From: Hymenolepis diminuta
Lineage: Eukaryota; Platyhelminthes; Cestoda; Cyclophyllidea; Hymenolepididae
Direction of reading: 5' to 3'
Length of the DNA: 64,000 nt
Assembly: GCA_900708905.1 (NCBI GenBank)
Contig: CAADRB010000020.1
Location: 270,803 to 334,802, forward strand
Shown here piece by piece: positions 25,255 to 42,167 of this stretch. The number at the start of each line of letters is the position of its first letter. Position 1 is the first letter of the stretch. The notes beneath the pieces are model-generated. The model did no database searches. It was given only the letters and a program-made list of their open reading frames with translations, and was not told the DNA's origin. Position numbers and translations under genes: made by a program.

Positions 25255-25390
25255 CTAATTAGCCTCCAAAATAGCCATAACCCCCCCAAGCTCAATAAAT
25301 ATACGAGATTGAGCAAACTTCCGCAATCTACTCAGCATTATGCAGAGTAACAACCATGTGATTTAGCACATTTAACCAAATATGCAAATG
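25255..25390 (+). repeat. Dispersed repeat family B, copy 1
   Basis: Carries TTAGCCTCCAAAATAGCCAT, then ACGAGATTGAGCAAACTT. It matches 29495-29625 in the same orientation. Confidence 0.5.
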
Positions 25391-26214
25391 TTATGAACAA
25401 TTAACAGTAAATTGTTAATTTAATTTTTCTTAGATAATGGTGTTTGCCAAAGTAAGAATCCCTTAAGAGGGGTTGGACAACAGAGAATCTAAACTATGAA
25501 CATCTGGTCTCAAATGAGATCATTGGACTACGCCCTGTTTTAGGCAACTGGTGATGATAAAATAGAAGTGAAAATATTCAAAAGAAAAGAATGCCAAGGC
25601 GCACCAACGAGTTTCAAACCCGTAATATTAAATAATTTAGATGATTAAATAACAATACCATCAATCTGCAGTCTACATTCTAGAAGAAATCTGATTAAAT
25701 AGTTTAAATTTAACGTTAACGAACCTAACTATCAAAAAATAGAATGGAAGCAGAAACGCACGTCGATTATTAATATTAGGGGAGAGCAGTGAAGACGTTA
25801 GATAACGGAAGAACATCAATGAACTACTCATAGGCCGAGGAATGAGTCCTACTTAGAACTGAGTGAAGGCGGTAGAAAGTTAGGTCAAATCGATAAGAAA
25901 GGTCGCATTGCATTTTACAATTTAGCCAACCACGTTAGATTGGATTAGCGAAGTAACGAATTTTTCGAGAAAAAAGACGCTATGCAAGTGCACATTGCAG
26001 TGAACGTGACACCGAATAGGTTAAGCATGGCCTAATATTTTTCGAAAATCTCCACATTTAAAGCATCAATATTACTACTAAATCGATACAAACACATTGT
26101 TTTAATCAGATTAATTGATCTATGATAGTTAATAGTTTGGAAAAATGCTGGATTTGTTCAAGTAGATGCAAAATTCGACTGATTGATTCGTGACCTAAAT
26201 AGATTTATATTAAG

Positions 26215-26530
26215 ATACATCGTAAAGATAAGGCAAGTAAATATGAAGGGACATTAAGATAATGAAATATTTGAAAGATGGAAATAAGGACCAAGAAGCA
26301 AAGAGCACAAATGTCGAGAGGTAGTACCAATTTTGACTCATATTCGCAGACGTCCTACAGGAACTAGTGGTAGTAAGCTCAGTTTATGGACTGATCCGGC
26401 CAGTGTCTACGCCGGACTCCTATGGTTCGGCTTTCCCATTAGTCCACTCCACATGCATGCGTGTGTGCTTAACTTCGGTTCAACAAGATCAAGGGCCAAC
26501 TTCTAACAGGCAATATTTTGATTTGATTAT
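26215..26530 (+). repeat. Dispersed repeat family A, copy 4
   Basis: Opens with AAAGATAAGGCAAGTAAATA and GGACCAAGAAGCAAAGA. Later it has GGTTCGGCTTTCCCATTAGT followed by CCACTCC, as in copy 1. The middle is diverged from copies 1 and 3. Confidence 0.6.
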
Positions 26531-28971
26531 ACTACAGTAATTTCCACGAAATATTTATTTCTCAAGCCTTTCAAAAGAATGCAACAAAGCATATCCCAGT
26601 TAATCTGCGCTAAGCAGTTTTCTTAATCTGAAGCTGACCCATCGAAGTTGATGAGAATATGACAGGCTCATACAATGCTCAAGAGACTAGTTATCATCAC
26701 CTATCGAAATCTCCATGGTGTTAGGGTCATGTGTTCTTAGCCATTCATGTATTTACTCATCTCACTGTTGTTCGGATTTAATAAATGCAATTGACCGTTT
26801 CTATAGTTATCTGTTTAACAATAAGAGGCAATTAGTCTTTTTTAATGGCTCATTGGCATTCTACTCCAAAAAAGCAAATTCAAACCGCCCAGCACTTCCT
26901 AATTAGGTAGTTATGTACTAAAATGGAAACATGACCGAAGTGGCGAAAAAACAGAATATATATATCAAGGCTTTTGTTTAGATTATAAAGTGGAATGGGC
27001 CTACAATCGCTACTGAACTATTTACACTTCCAATTAACACAGGTTTATAATCTCCAAGCCACAAATCTTAACTTAAGATAACAAATCAGTGTTCGAACTA
27101 TTCTTTCAAGAGAATTATAACAAGTTTATATAATAATTATGAAAGCATATTTAAATTCATACGGAATCCTCAATTTAAAGCTTCAGCTAAGCTTAATAGA
27201 GAAGGATAACACTCTGCGCATTTCCAGAATTACCTTTTATTCTGAGTCTTCACAACAATACATCGGTTTTTCGCCCACGAAGTTAGAGTGACGTCTTTTA
27301 TGCCCCTATGACGCATAAGCCTTATCTGCCATGTCTAGACGCACCCATCGATTTCCCCTCTTTTCTAATAACGGCCTCGTTTCACATAAAAAGCACATCT
27401 GCGCTCATGCTCTCGCGCGGCCTTACCCAAGTGACTCATATAAAGCTATCTTTGTTTTCCACACAAGAACAACGCACGCCTGCAGTTGCCAATTCCTACG
27501 CTTCCTGTTCATCTCCTCTCTTCCTCAGCGCGCTCCCCTCTCTATCTCTCGTTTCAAACTCGTTGTGGCCTCCTTGAATACATTACTTTGGCCTAATCAA
27601 CTCTTGGTTTTCCGCTTTACAATTGTTGTTAGCTTATACCCAAACAGCTACGGAGTGGTGACTGTTACTGCTGTTGTTATCTTAATTCCAACAATAGTTT
27701 CACATTTTTATGGACAAGAGAACCTTAAAAACAAAACTTGACCCATTGACCCCAAGTGAAATCCCCAACTGTCCTTCTACCTACCCAAATCGGATCTTTT
27801 AATTCTTCAAGCGTATAAGATTCATACTACCAGACACCCAAAGTATACTAGACGTCTATTAATTGATGAGTTTCAAATAGCCATTTCATTATTTGTCTTT
27901 GAGGATGACTCACTTAACAAAACAACCATTTACTTAGTAGCATCACAAAGCTTTCTGATTGGTCCGCAATTTCGGATGTCTTAGCGCTTTAAAATCAAGA
28001 TTCCTAGGTATATGCTAACGTGGTGGAGTGGACTGACCAGCCCCTACGTGCGGAAAATATCGCGCAAAATTAACGCTTGTGCACTAAGATCGTAGCCCGT
28101 CTTTTTAAGCTGCATACGAACACGACTTCGATTAACTCGTTCCAGGTTGTTTGGGGAGCGATTTTCTATCTTATTGCAGCTTTTTTCAAAGTGGTCCTAT
28201 TACAACCTTACAAAAATGTGTCTACTATAATTTAGCAATTTGCAACCATCTAAGCCTAGCATGATATACTGTTGTCTTTTGAGAGCTATGATCACTATCT
28301 TCAGTGACCACCTAGGTTTTAGTGTCCTATCCTAACCTGGAGTTATAAAATGACCAAATCTGATGATGAAGGTGACCGGAGATCAGAATTCTGATCACCC
28401 TGCGGTTATATAGGACGTGGGATAAATGTTAATAAACAAATAGAAATGTAGGCTACTTTTTCTGTTCGCTCATACCTAGAAACGATATACTCTTACCGCC
28501 ATATTAGTGCCTGGCCAGGTAGCCAATCAATCCCTATATCCAGGTCATATGTAAAAAATACTTTCTTGATAAATGACGAAGAGGAACCACCGTCACAGCT
28601 ACAGGACTTTCCTCCTCTACGCCTGGAGTACTTCAGTCATAGTACGCCTCAGTGGACATACAAACACACACGTTTTCCTCTGACCAACTCGAATGACCAA
28701 TCTTCCTGATAAAGTTGAATGATAACCAATGACCCATAAAGACTTTTAAAAAGGCAGATTCAATTGGACTTTTTCATTTTCCAACATTAGACGTGCCTAC
28801 AGGTTAGGCCGGGAGAGGTGCGAAACGTGATTTAGAAAAACAAACAAAACATCACTAGACTGGGGTAATTAAGGATGGCAAAACAGACAAACAAGAGGGT
28901 AAATTTTAAACGCTAACTAAAAAAAAGACAGTGTGGAGATGGGTTGGCAAACTTCCATTCATTGATTGTGT
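26531..28971. other. Intergenic stretch downstream of malic enzyme
   Basis: Contains the tentative repeat C copy 4. Around 28300-28720 the sequence is less AT-rich and includes a TATA-like GGTTATATAGGACG and an AATAAA, which may be an LTR remnant, though no partner was found. No AATAAA signal was found close to the malic enzyme stop. Confidence 0.4.
27480..27620 (+). repeat. Dispersed repeat family C, copy 4 (weak)
   Basis: Pyrimidine-rich, with CCAATTCCTACGCTTCCTGT, and ends ATCAACTCTTGGTTTTCCGC. Only the tract and the ATCAACTCTTGG words agree with copy 1, so membership is tentative. The overlapping open frames here are not supported as genes. Confidence 0.35.
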
Positions 28972-34141
<5,170 letters not shown>

Positions 34142-34165
34142 CGCCCCTAAACGAGGTTCACGAAA
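34142..34165 (-). promoter_or_regulatory. Possible splice acceptor just 5' of the malic enzyme start
   Basis: Immediately upstream of the paired start codons the minus strand has a pyrimidine-rich tract ending TTTAG, with the AG at 34148-34147 and only five bases before the first ATG. This could be a spliced-leader trans-splice acceptor, which flatworms use, or the 3' splice site of a 5'-UTR intron. The sequence alone cannot separate these options. Confidence 0.3.
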
Positions 34166-35338
34166 GCAAAATTAATGAATTGTGCACAAACAGTTACATC
34201 TAACTATAAGTAAATTCAGATAAACACCAAAGATTTATATAAGTTTTAAATTTTAGTCATTTATTTAATAAGCAAAGAGAATTATGTTCATTTATGTGAT
34301 TTCATTTTCCATAATAATTTTTTAATCAGTTTTTAGCAACAGAAGCTGAATTCTATTTTACTATTATCATAAAATTATCATGAATTTATATTCATTATCA
34401 TGTCGGTAATGAATTTCTCACATCATTAATGATTATAGAATATCAAATATTAGGGCAAGGTTGAACCGGTAGATTTTTAATGATTAAGGATAAGGAAACT
34501 ACTAAATACTTTAATATTAACAAGGAAATCTAATCACAAGGTTTGTCTAATCACAACAAATGGTATTCCTATATGCTTATATTTCGTTATGTGTCATGCT
34601 ATACAAATTTATATTGAAATGTTTTGATTTAATTTCTTTGTGTGCAAACTGATAACAGACCCTTGATTTAATTCATGGACAGACAATCATCTGGAAAATT
34701 GTATTTACACTTTATATGCATGAAAAATCAACTATTATTCATTTGTCTATCTCTTAATGCATTTTGTGGGAGAAATAACGTATTCTTATCTATATTTTAT
34801 TTGTGCTAGGCTATTGGAATCAATTTTATGTTTTGAAACGTTTTAATTATACTTAACCATCCATTCTCCTAAATGACAGATGTACTCACCAGTCAACCTC
34901 AAATCAAATTTCAAACGCTTTGAATTAAATAAAGAATCTAAGTATTAGATCCTGAAATGTAAACTATGGGACATTAGGCCATGATTTAAATAATAATAAT
35001 AATAATTAAAAACCGTCTAAAAGATGAATTTAGAATTCAATTGATGCAAGGCATCTTATTCTTAATACTCATATAATTAGCCATCAATATATTATGGATT
35101 TTACAAAAATTTGTATTGTTTTGAATCCACACTCTCTGAAAATACAGGAATCTTGAATAAGATTCAGTTTAGGATTACTACGGCATAAGTCAACCTAACA
35201 ATGATGTACGCGTCGATGGACTTGATGATAACGAGAAACTCTAAGTTAACTTCAATACTGCTGGAGATCATGAATTACACAAATAAGATATAATAAATTA
35301 AATTTTTAGTTAAATAAAAAGATACTTTTGCATTAATA
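34166..35338. other. Intergenic stretch between GluN1 (3' end) and malic enzyme (5' end)
   Basis: About 1.3 kb, very AT-rich. It should hold the malic enzyme promoter near its right part on the minus strand. No specific element could be identified apart from the TAA microsatellite. Confidence 0.5.
34990..35006. repeat. TAA trinucleotide microsatellite
   Basis: Five to six TAA units in the intergenic stretch between malic enzyme and GluN1. Confidence 0.85.
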
Positions 35339-35344
35339 TTTATT
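35339..35344 (-). promoter_or_regulatory. Candidate polyadenylation signal of the GluN1 gene
   Basis: On the minus strand this reads AATAAA, about 145 nt downstream of the GluN1 stop codon. No closer canonical hexamer was seen between the stop and this site. Position and sequence fit a poly(A) signal, but the region is very AT-rich, so a chance match is possible. Confidence 0.4.
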
Positions 35345-35488
35345 TGAATATATATTTTTATACGCTGAACACTGAGTTGAAGCCACCTGTTAATATTAAG
35401 GTCAAAATATTCAATTGTTATAGTGACTCAAGGACAACGTCAAAGCTAAACAACAAAAAGAGCCCGATAAATAGATGCCCATTTCGTT

Positions 35489-38400
35489 CTAGACTTGAAG
35501 ATTCTTTACCGATTCCTCAACAAATTTCGTCCTTTTCTGACTGCCTATTTTAACTCTCTGTACTTTCATGGTAGCATTTTCCCTTGGTAGTTGATAGGTT
35601 AAATTGTTTATTCCTGCAGCCTTTGCCGGAGGCATCTGAACTGCTTGAGGCAATCGATAATCTAAACGTGGGGAAGACGAAGATGTTGCCATTGGTCTGG
35701 AGCACTCGTCAACAAAGATGGGGGTAGTAGATGTCTCCTCATTTCCGAGAGTTGGAAGTTTAAGTTTCTTCTACGAGCAGAAAATAAGCATTAATAAATG
35801 AATACATCTATATTCTAATTGCAATTTATACTTATACAGATGTATAAGTGTCCAATCATTGAACAAAGATAAGGCAAAAACAAAAAGCTTAAAATTTTGT
35901 TAAATGTCGACTTGAGTGAACTGTAGTGAGTGTTGAAATATCTAAAACACCTTTGCTTTCTCCATCTACCTATTCTTGACATCTGGAAGAGGTAAATTGG
36001 TCGAGATGAGATAATTAACCATCCAGTTCAATTAGCTGGCCAATAAATTCTCACTCACGAATCTGGTGATCAGATCCTGAATTTGAAAACTTGTCATTTT
36101 ATGAGAATGCTCCTTAATCCCATAGTTGCTCAGGCCTAAAATAAAAGCGTTTTAATTCACCATCCTACTTCTTTGCAGGTGAAATTGCTGAATCATTACG
36201 TCTATCTATCTGTCGGAGCAATCATCTCATAATCATGAAAGGAAACATTAGATACCAACTTCAACCGATAGGAGCATATTATTCCCATATTTTTTGTTCA
36301 CAATCGTAGAACAATAGTCCAGGGTAATTTTAACTTTTAAAAATGAATAACTTTTCATCATTTTTCTAATAGTTTCTTATCTGATTTAAGTGATTTATGA
36401 GCTCGCTATTTATTCAAGCAATTTTTAGTCGGTTGCATTTTTCTTATTATGTCGAAATTTATTAATGGTTGAAATAATTAATTTTTTTCACAAAACTCCG
36501 AGCATTACTTTGGAAATTGAGAAATTTACCTCAATTTTCTTTCTCCATCTACGGCTGGCTCTCCGAGCACATGCGATTTGTCGAGTTCGGATTCCCTTGC
36601 GTCGATTGCAAGCTATTTCAACGAGTAGTAACACCAAACCAGCTACAATTCCAACTACAACCAAAATGAAAACTCCTGCCATGTTGGTTAATTCAAGAGT
36701 AGCTGCACTGGACTCCGTCTTGGCACACTTTTCACTCCCTCCAGAATTAAAAATCCATTCAGTATCAAGTTGTTCCATGATGCCGCCTAAAAATATTTAA
36801 ATAGCACTTAAGTTTTACATTAGCAGCACAAATTGGAATGGAAAATGGAGAAATAAGGAACAATGGCTTCATTTATTCCGTTCGGAGTTTGTCAATTCAT
36901 TCATCGTAACACTGAGTTTCAACTAGAAATGGAATGAAAACACTTCTCAAGTGTTCTGTGCTTTCGTCGCAGTTCAATCGGCATGTAGTTTGAGATTTAT
37001 CAGTCTGGAAACTCGTCAAATTTTATAAAATTATAAACTGCCATCGAACCATTTACACAATTTGAACAGTTGCTACAATAGTAACAGTCTCCTTTCAAAG
37101 CTTTTGTATTCAATAATTACAATTTTATAGGGATACTGTGACTTATCTATAGTCAACTGTTCATCAGTTTGGCTAGTAGAAACCTGGATGGGGAATAGCC
37201 TGACACTGTTCTTTATCGTAAATTGGTAATATCTAAGTTAAGGCTTTTTTCTGAATCACCTTCAATGATGCTCAATAATGAAAGTGCAGGAAATAAAATT
37301 ACTTAAAGAATGCATTAAAGAATACATATCCTGACTAGTTCCATTTATTTTAATTAAACATCCCTCAGTATTTTTATCAAAGACTACTTTTAGTAAGAAG
37401 AAGCGGTAACTGAAAATTATGATAATTTTAAGAGCGATACTATGAGAAACTTGGTAAACTCGAAGTAAATAAACTTCTGCCTCTTAAAGAAAATCAGTTT
37501 ATAACAGCGAACAGTATCGGATAAAAACTTATCGTAATTGAAAACGGTTGGTTGGCACAGGATAAGTTTCCATTTTATCCTTCTCTCAAAAATATTTTCG
37601 CTTTCTTTGAAAACGTGTTCTCTATTAATTTAATAAATCTACTTCTAAGAGTATCAGGCCTAGGCCGAATTCATTTTACTTCTCATAACATATAGTGTGA
37701 GTGTGTCTATTTTGCAAAAGATACAAACGGAGAGAACAGAATTATTCAGTGACATACCAAAGCTAATCTGAGAATAGTTTGTGGTGGTTATTACCCAAAG
37801 GTAAACAAAATTTAGCTCATTTTACTTTCGAATAATATAATTAGTAACCAATATTTTAGCTTATTAAATTCCAGGTGTGAACATTTCGAAGTGAATAATC
37901 GATGAAGTTTAAAGCTTTAAATTTAGTTCCTTTTCGTATTTATCAGTATAAGCTTTCTGTATCGGTGTTTAGAGTTTGTTTAGGTTGGATGTATTCATTA
38001 GTGCTTTAGGAATCATCGTGACTTAAGTATTTGCTCTTTGATATTTCAAGATAAGTTTCCGCATAATTTCATCTTAATTAATCCGACGCAACTGTAAGTA
38101 AAAGAATTAATTTCGAATTAAATACACAAAAGAAAATAACTTTTTAAGTAATGAGATATTTAAATCCAAGATTAGCTGAGATATAGAAAAATCCCTGATA
38201 TTGCGGATCTTAATACAAGTTATATTAATTTTCAAACAAAAACTTGAGTGCTATAATCCCATGCAAATTAATTTATTGAAACTATGATAAATTACCGATA
38301 AATTGCTTAAATTTAAGTCTGTTATAAGAGATAGGAGAAAAAGGTTAAATTAATCCGATTTACAATTGAAATTTACTGGATATCTTAATTAGACGAAAAC

Positions 38401-41400
38401 TTAAAACTGTAAAATACGCAGAAAAGTACACGTACTAAGCAAATAAAGTTTGAGTTCACCACATTATCGTTTTGACCTTAAGTATAAACTAGTACACAAT
38501 CTTAGCTAATTTAACCTCTGAACTCACGTTCATGAAAACTGAGGACAGCTTGAGATAGTTCGTAGATCCAGGGATTTCCTTTCTTCATTGCTAACCCATA
38601 GCCTGTGCGTCCAAAGACATCTCCAGTGGTTACCAAATCGCAGTCTTTTGAGGCCTCGTAATTGAGGCGCGCAGAATCCCATATGAAGGCTTTCAGGGTT
38701 CCATGTTTCACGGCCTAGATTAGACAGTATTAGTATAATAACGAAATATAAGAAATTATTCATAAACTCTTAACTGTATTTATTAATTTCCCCACATTGA
38801 GATCTTGTTCAAAACAGTTATTGGGTGTTTGTGCCAAAGATGCAAATTCGCCCTATAGATGGATAACTGTGAAAATATGACTTTTAATACTGAGATTTAC
38901 GAAAATATCGATTTTACTTTTGAAAAATCCGTTCTTCTCTGCAGGTGAAATTACTTGGGTAGCTTTAAATGATGGTCTCTTCTCAGTTTTAAGTAGGATC
39001 TTCTCAATTATCTACTACGTTATTACTGATGAAGCTATCTTTACTCTTTTAATAAGCCATCAAAAGCGGCATTATTATCCAACCCTGGATTATCATATCG
39101 CCATTGTAAAATCACAATATATGTTCACTTTTGATCCGTTGATTTGTTATCTTTGAAGGTACTTTCTAGAGATTCATAAACTTTATCAAATGATTTAGCA
39201 CGTCTTAGTCCAAAGCAAATTTGTTTCTTTCACCGCCTTCAACCTAGCTGAACCGCGGTATCCCTAATGTGGAACACACAAGTTCAATTATTTCCAAACA
39301 AACCAGCTCATATCTGAGTGATTGCCACCGCTTTACATTGCAGCTAGTATTGTTGTGACTAACAAGATCCGAGGTCACCGAAATACAAAGACGGCTTATG
39401 TGAGTCACGTGAGTGCAGGTGTACCTTTGATGAAACGGGACGATTATAGAAAAGGGATATCGATAATGGCATTTGGACATGATAGATAGTGGTTTTGAAT
39501 AAAAAATATGAAGACATCGCTCCGGCTTCGGAAAATCGAAATATGGCCATAGAGAATGCGAATAAAGAGTAATTTTGGAAATGTATAGGACGTTAGCCTT
39601 CAGCATCTAATATATTTGGATTTATTTTTACTAAACCTTAACCAAGGCATTTTTTAATTCTAATTTCAATGAGTTTTTAGATATTTCATCATTAATCTGG
39701 GCTAGACCATTGCAGTAGATGTCTGGTATAACGAGTGAAGGATTGTATTCATTTGTACCTTCTTAATCCAAGATTGAATAAATAGTCCAAATTCATCTGG
39801 CAGAAGAAAGCCTACGGATGAATCCACAAAGTCTGAAGGATTGAATAGAGGCAACGTCTCTATCCATTAAATTAAAAAGCTGTTGGATAGTACAAGCCAA
39901 CCAGATTTAAATTTGAGCTTTGCACATTTCAATTACTTTAGCTAGTATAATTAATTAGCAGCTTACGGGACTCTGCTAACTTGAAAATCTTAGGTATCTC
40001 ATCCGTGTAAGGTGCTGAATATCCTGTATGTAATGAAAATCAGGTTGCCTTCTCAACCTTTGGAAGAAAAAATGGATCGGAGTGGCAAGTCCGACCATCT
40101 TGATTAAAAAACGGTCAATAAGCACTGAACATCGTAGATATGTTTTTGTTGCATTGCAGAGGACGAATAATGAAACCTGAATTTTGGAACGTGAGCTAGT
40201 CCTTAGCATCCTTTTAATTCCATTGCTTTTCTGCTAACAATTTCAGCTGCTTCTCACAACTAAAAATTGTAAGATCTTTTTGTATTACTGTAGGTAATAT
40301 TAACAGAAGAAATTACTCAAGATTGGGAATGGTCTCCTAGAAATATGTAAATTCAGAGGATTGAGTGGTGCGCATCACCTATTTGGCCAATACAAGTTAA
40401 AATGACTCATCTTTACTGATTTCGTTGAAATGAATACTTTTAAAGAGAATTATCTGTATATATTTTAAAATTTCTAGATCGTTTATTGAATGGTGTATTG
40501 AATTTTAAATGACTGAAAATAGGATGTGTATACTTTTAGTATCCCAAGACAGAAAGAAATTTGTTTAAACAGGTAAATAGAACTACGTACGCATTATTAA
40601 ATAAAATTTTAAACAAATAAACAAGTGCTAGCTTTGCCAGACTTTTCTAGTCCAAATACTGTGTGCCCATCGTGGATATGTTGCATGCGTTATCTAAGGA
40701 TATTTTAAAAATGTTCCTTTTAAATTGCTAAACAAAATAAATTTCTTATAAAACAATATATTTATTCTATCACGCTATATTTAAATTAATGAATGCAGGT
40801 AGCTTTGAAACCAACAATAAGCCGAGGTAAACTTTGATGTACAAATTTATAAGTGTTCCCATCTTTTTGTTCACTTTATCAGCTAGCTCACAAAATATGA
40901 GTTGTAAAGTTTAAAAGGAACCTTTTTCTTTTAATTTATTAGGAATAATACGATTAGTTCATATGTGGTTACTGCTAAGATAAGAAGAAATTGAAATACA
41001 GATATTTAGGAGAAAGCTCGAAAGACAAGTTGAGATTGAATTCAAATGATAAAAGATTAATGCACGTATAAATGACACTCATGAACAGTCGATGAACAAG
41101 ATACTGATGCCCTTAAAATAGTATAAATTTAGAGCCATGCTTAAGCTGCGAACTGCGAAAGAAATAAATAAGTTAAGGCAGCAAGATTGAATAATACCGG
41201 TCAATAAACACTGAACATTATAGACAAGCATATGCTACAATCCAGGGAGGGAATTATGAAATTTGAATTTCGGGACGTAAATATTGTATAATTGGAGTTC
41301 AAAGGTCAATCTGTGATACATTAACGTTGTTCTCAGTTTTTTTTGACCTCCACATAATTATCGTTTTACGGACTTACTGTTATTCAGTAAGTTACTGCTT

Positions 41401-42167
41401 CCCACAATTAGAAATGATGAAATTTTAATGGTACTGTGGTAATAATAATAAGAGGTGGAAAAAAGTAATTTCTAAATTTTAATTAGTTTTACTTTTCCTA
41501 ACGTTCTGATAGACACTGAGGCACTTTTTTTTGCATACCCATATTTCGATCGACTTTGAGTGTGACTCGATAGAAAAATAATGGTTTTCAGAATTTAACC
41601 TTTCAGTAAATATCTTTTACAATAGGATTCAATCACATATTAGCACTTGCTCTTTGAAAAAGCATATTTGAAAGGTTTATAAGTGATAATTTTCATCGGT
41701 ATACTTTTAACGGGCTTATGTACCGCCAAAATTATACTCTGGAGGATGGTTCATTTATATTGTTTTACAGTTTCAGGTTTGCATATGCAGAAACAGGAAA
41801 TTCCTCCTCAATATTCACACAAACAAAATACGTGGGCTTTCAATGCAAAGACCGGTATTTGAATGATTCATAGGTCGATTTAACTGCATCGATCAGCTGA
41901 TTGCAATAGGCGGTCGAAGGGTTTATTGGTATTTGTCACAACTAGCCCCAATATATTTAAACAGGACTTTTCATATACAAAGTAAAGAAGCTAGAACAAT
42001 TCTTTTCTAGGATTTTTGCTTACCTGGATTCCCTCTTCAACTGAGTCTACATTGCGGCCCTCCATTGTTCGATACACTGTGTCCAATTCCATCTGATTTT
42101 TGAAATACATGTCAACTGAACTTCCCCGAACGGTTGCAAATGTGAAGTCCTTTTGTGGATTTCGAAG
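35489..42167 (-). CDS. GRIN1: NMDA-type glutamate receptor subunit GluN1, last four exons (5' part not in view)
   Basis: Glycine-binding obligatory subunit of NMDA receptors, at synaptic membranes. Exons: 42167-42024, 38714-38528, 36786-36530, 35770-35489. They total 870 nt and 289 residues, with matching phases (0, 1, 0). The first begins [22 protein letters not shown], matching the GluN1 S2 lobe including the ligand Ser pair. The second has AFIWDSARL with the glycine-contact Asp, then [16 protein letters not shown]. The third holds the extracellular linker, NMAGVF and the M4 helix ([17 protein letters not shown]), followed by the basic C0 region ending RRWRKKIE. The last exon is a 93-residue cytoplasmic tail rich in Pro, Ser and Lys, ending VKNLQV and unlike vertebrate tails. 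Exons for the N-terminal domain, S1 and M1-M3 were searched for by key motifs and not found, so they probably lie beyond the right edge. Confidence 0.93.
39388..39605 (+). repeat. Dispersed repeat family D, copy 2
   Basis: Partner of 24385-24610, inside a GluN1 intron. The shared words are GTGCAGGTGTAC, TGAAACGGGAC and AGAGTAATTTTGGAAATG. The overlapping minus-strand open frames are not supported as genes. Confidence 0.6.
40104..40275 (+). repeat. Dispersed repeat family E, copy 1
   Basis: Contains CGGTCAATAAGCACTGAACA, then AATAATGAAACCTGAATTTT, and ends near CTGCTTCTCACAACTAAAAA. It is a direct repeat of 41190-41425, in the same GluN1 intron. Confidence 0.55.
41190..41425 (+). repeat. Dispersed repeat family E, copy 2
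   Basis: Contains CGGTCAATAAACACTGAACA, then AATTATGAAATTTGAATTTC, and ends near CTGCTTCCCACAATTAGAAA. The copies are about 1.1 kb apart. This one holds an extra T-rich stretch before the shared end. Confidence 0.55.

Noticed and set aside
38770..38860. Open minus-strand segment after an acceptor-like site upstream of the AFIWDSA exon
   Set aside because: It has no counterpart in GluN1 and no good donor, and exons 42024 and 38714 join in phase without it.
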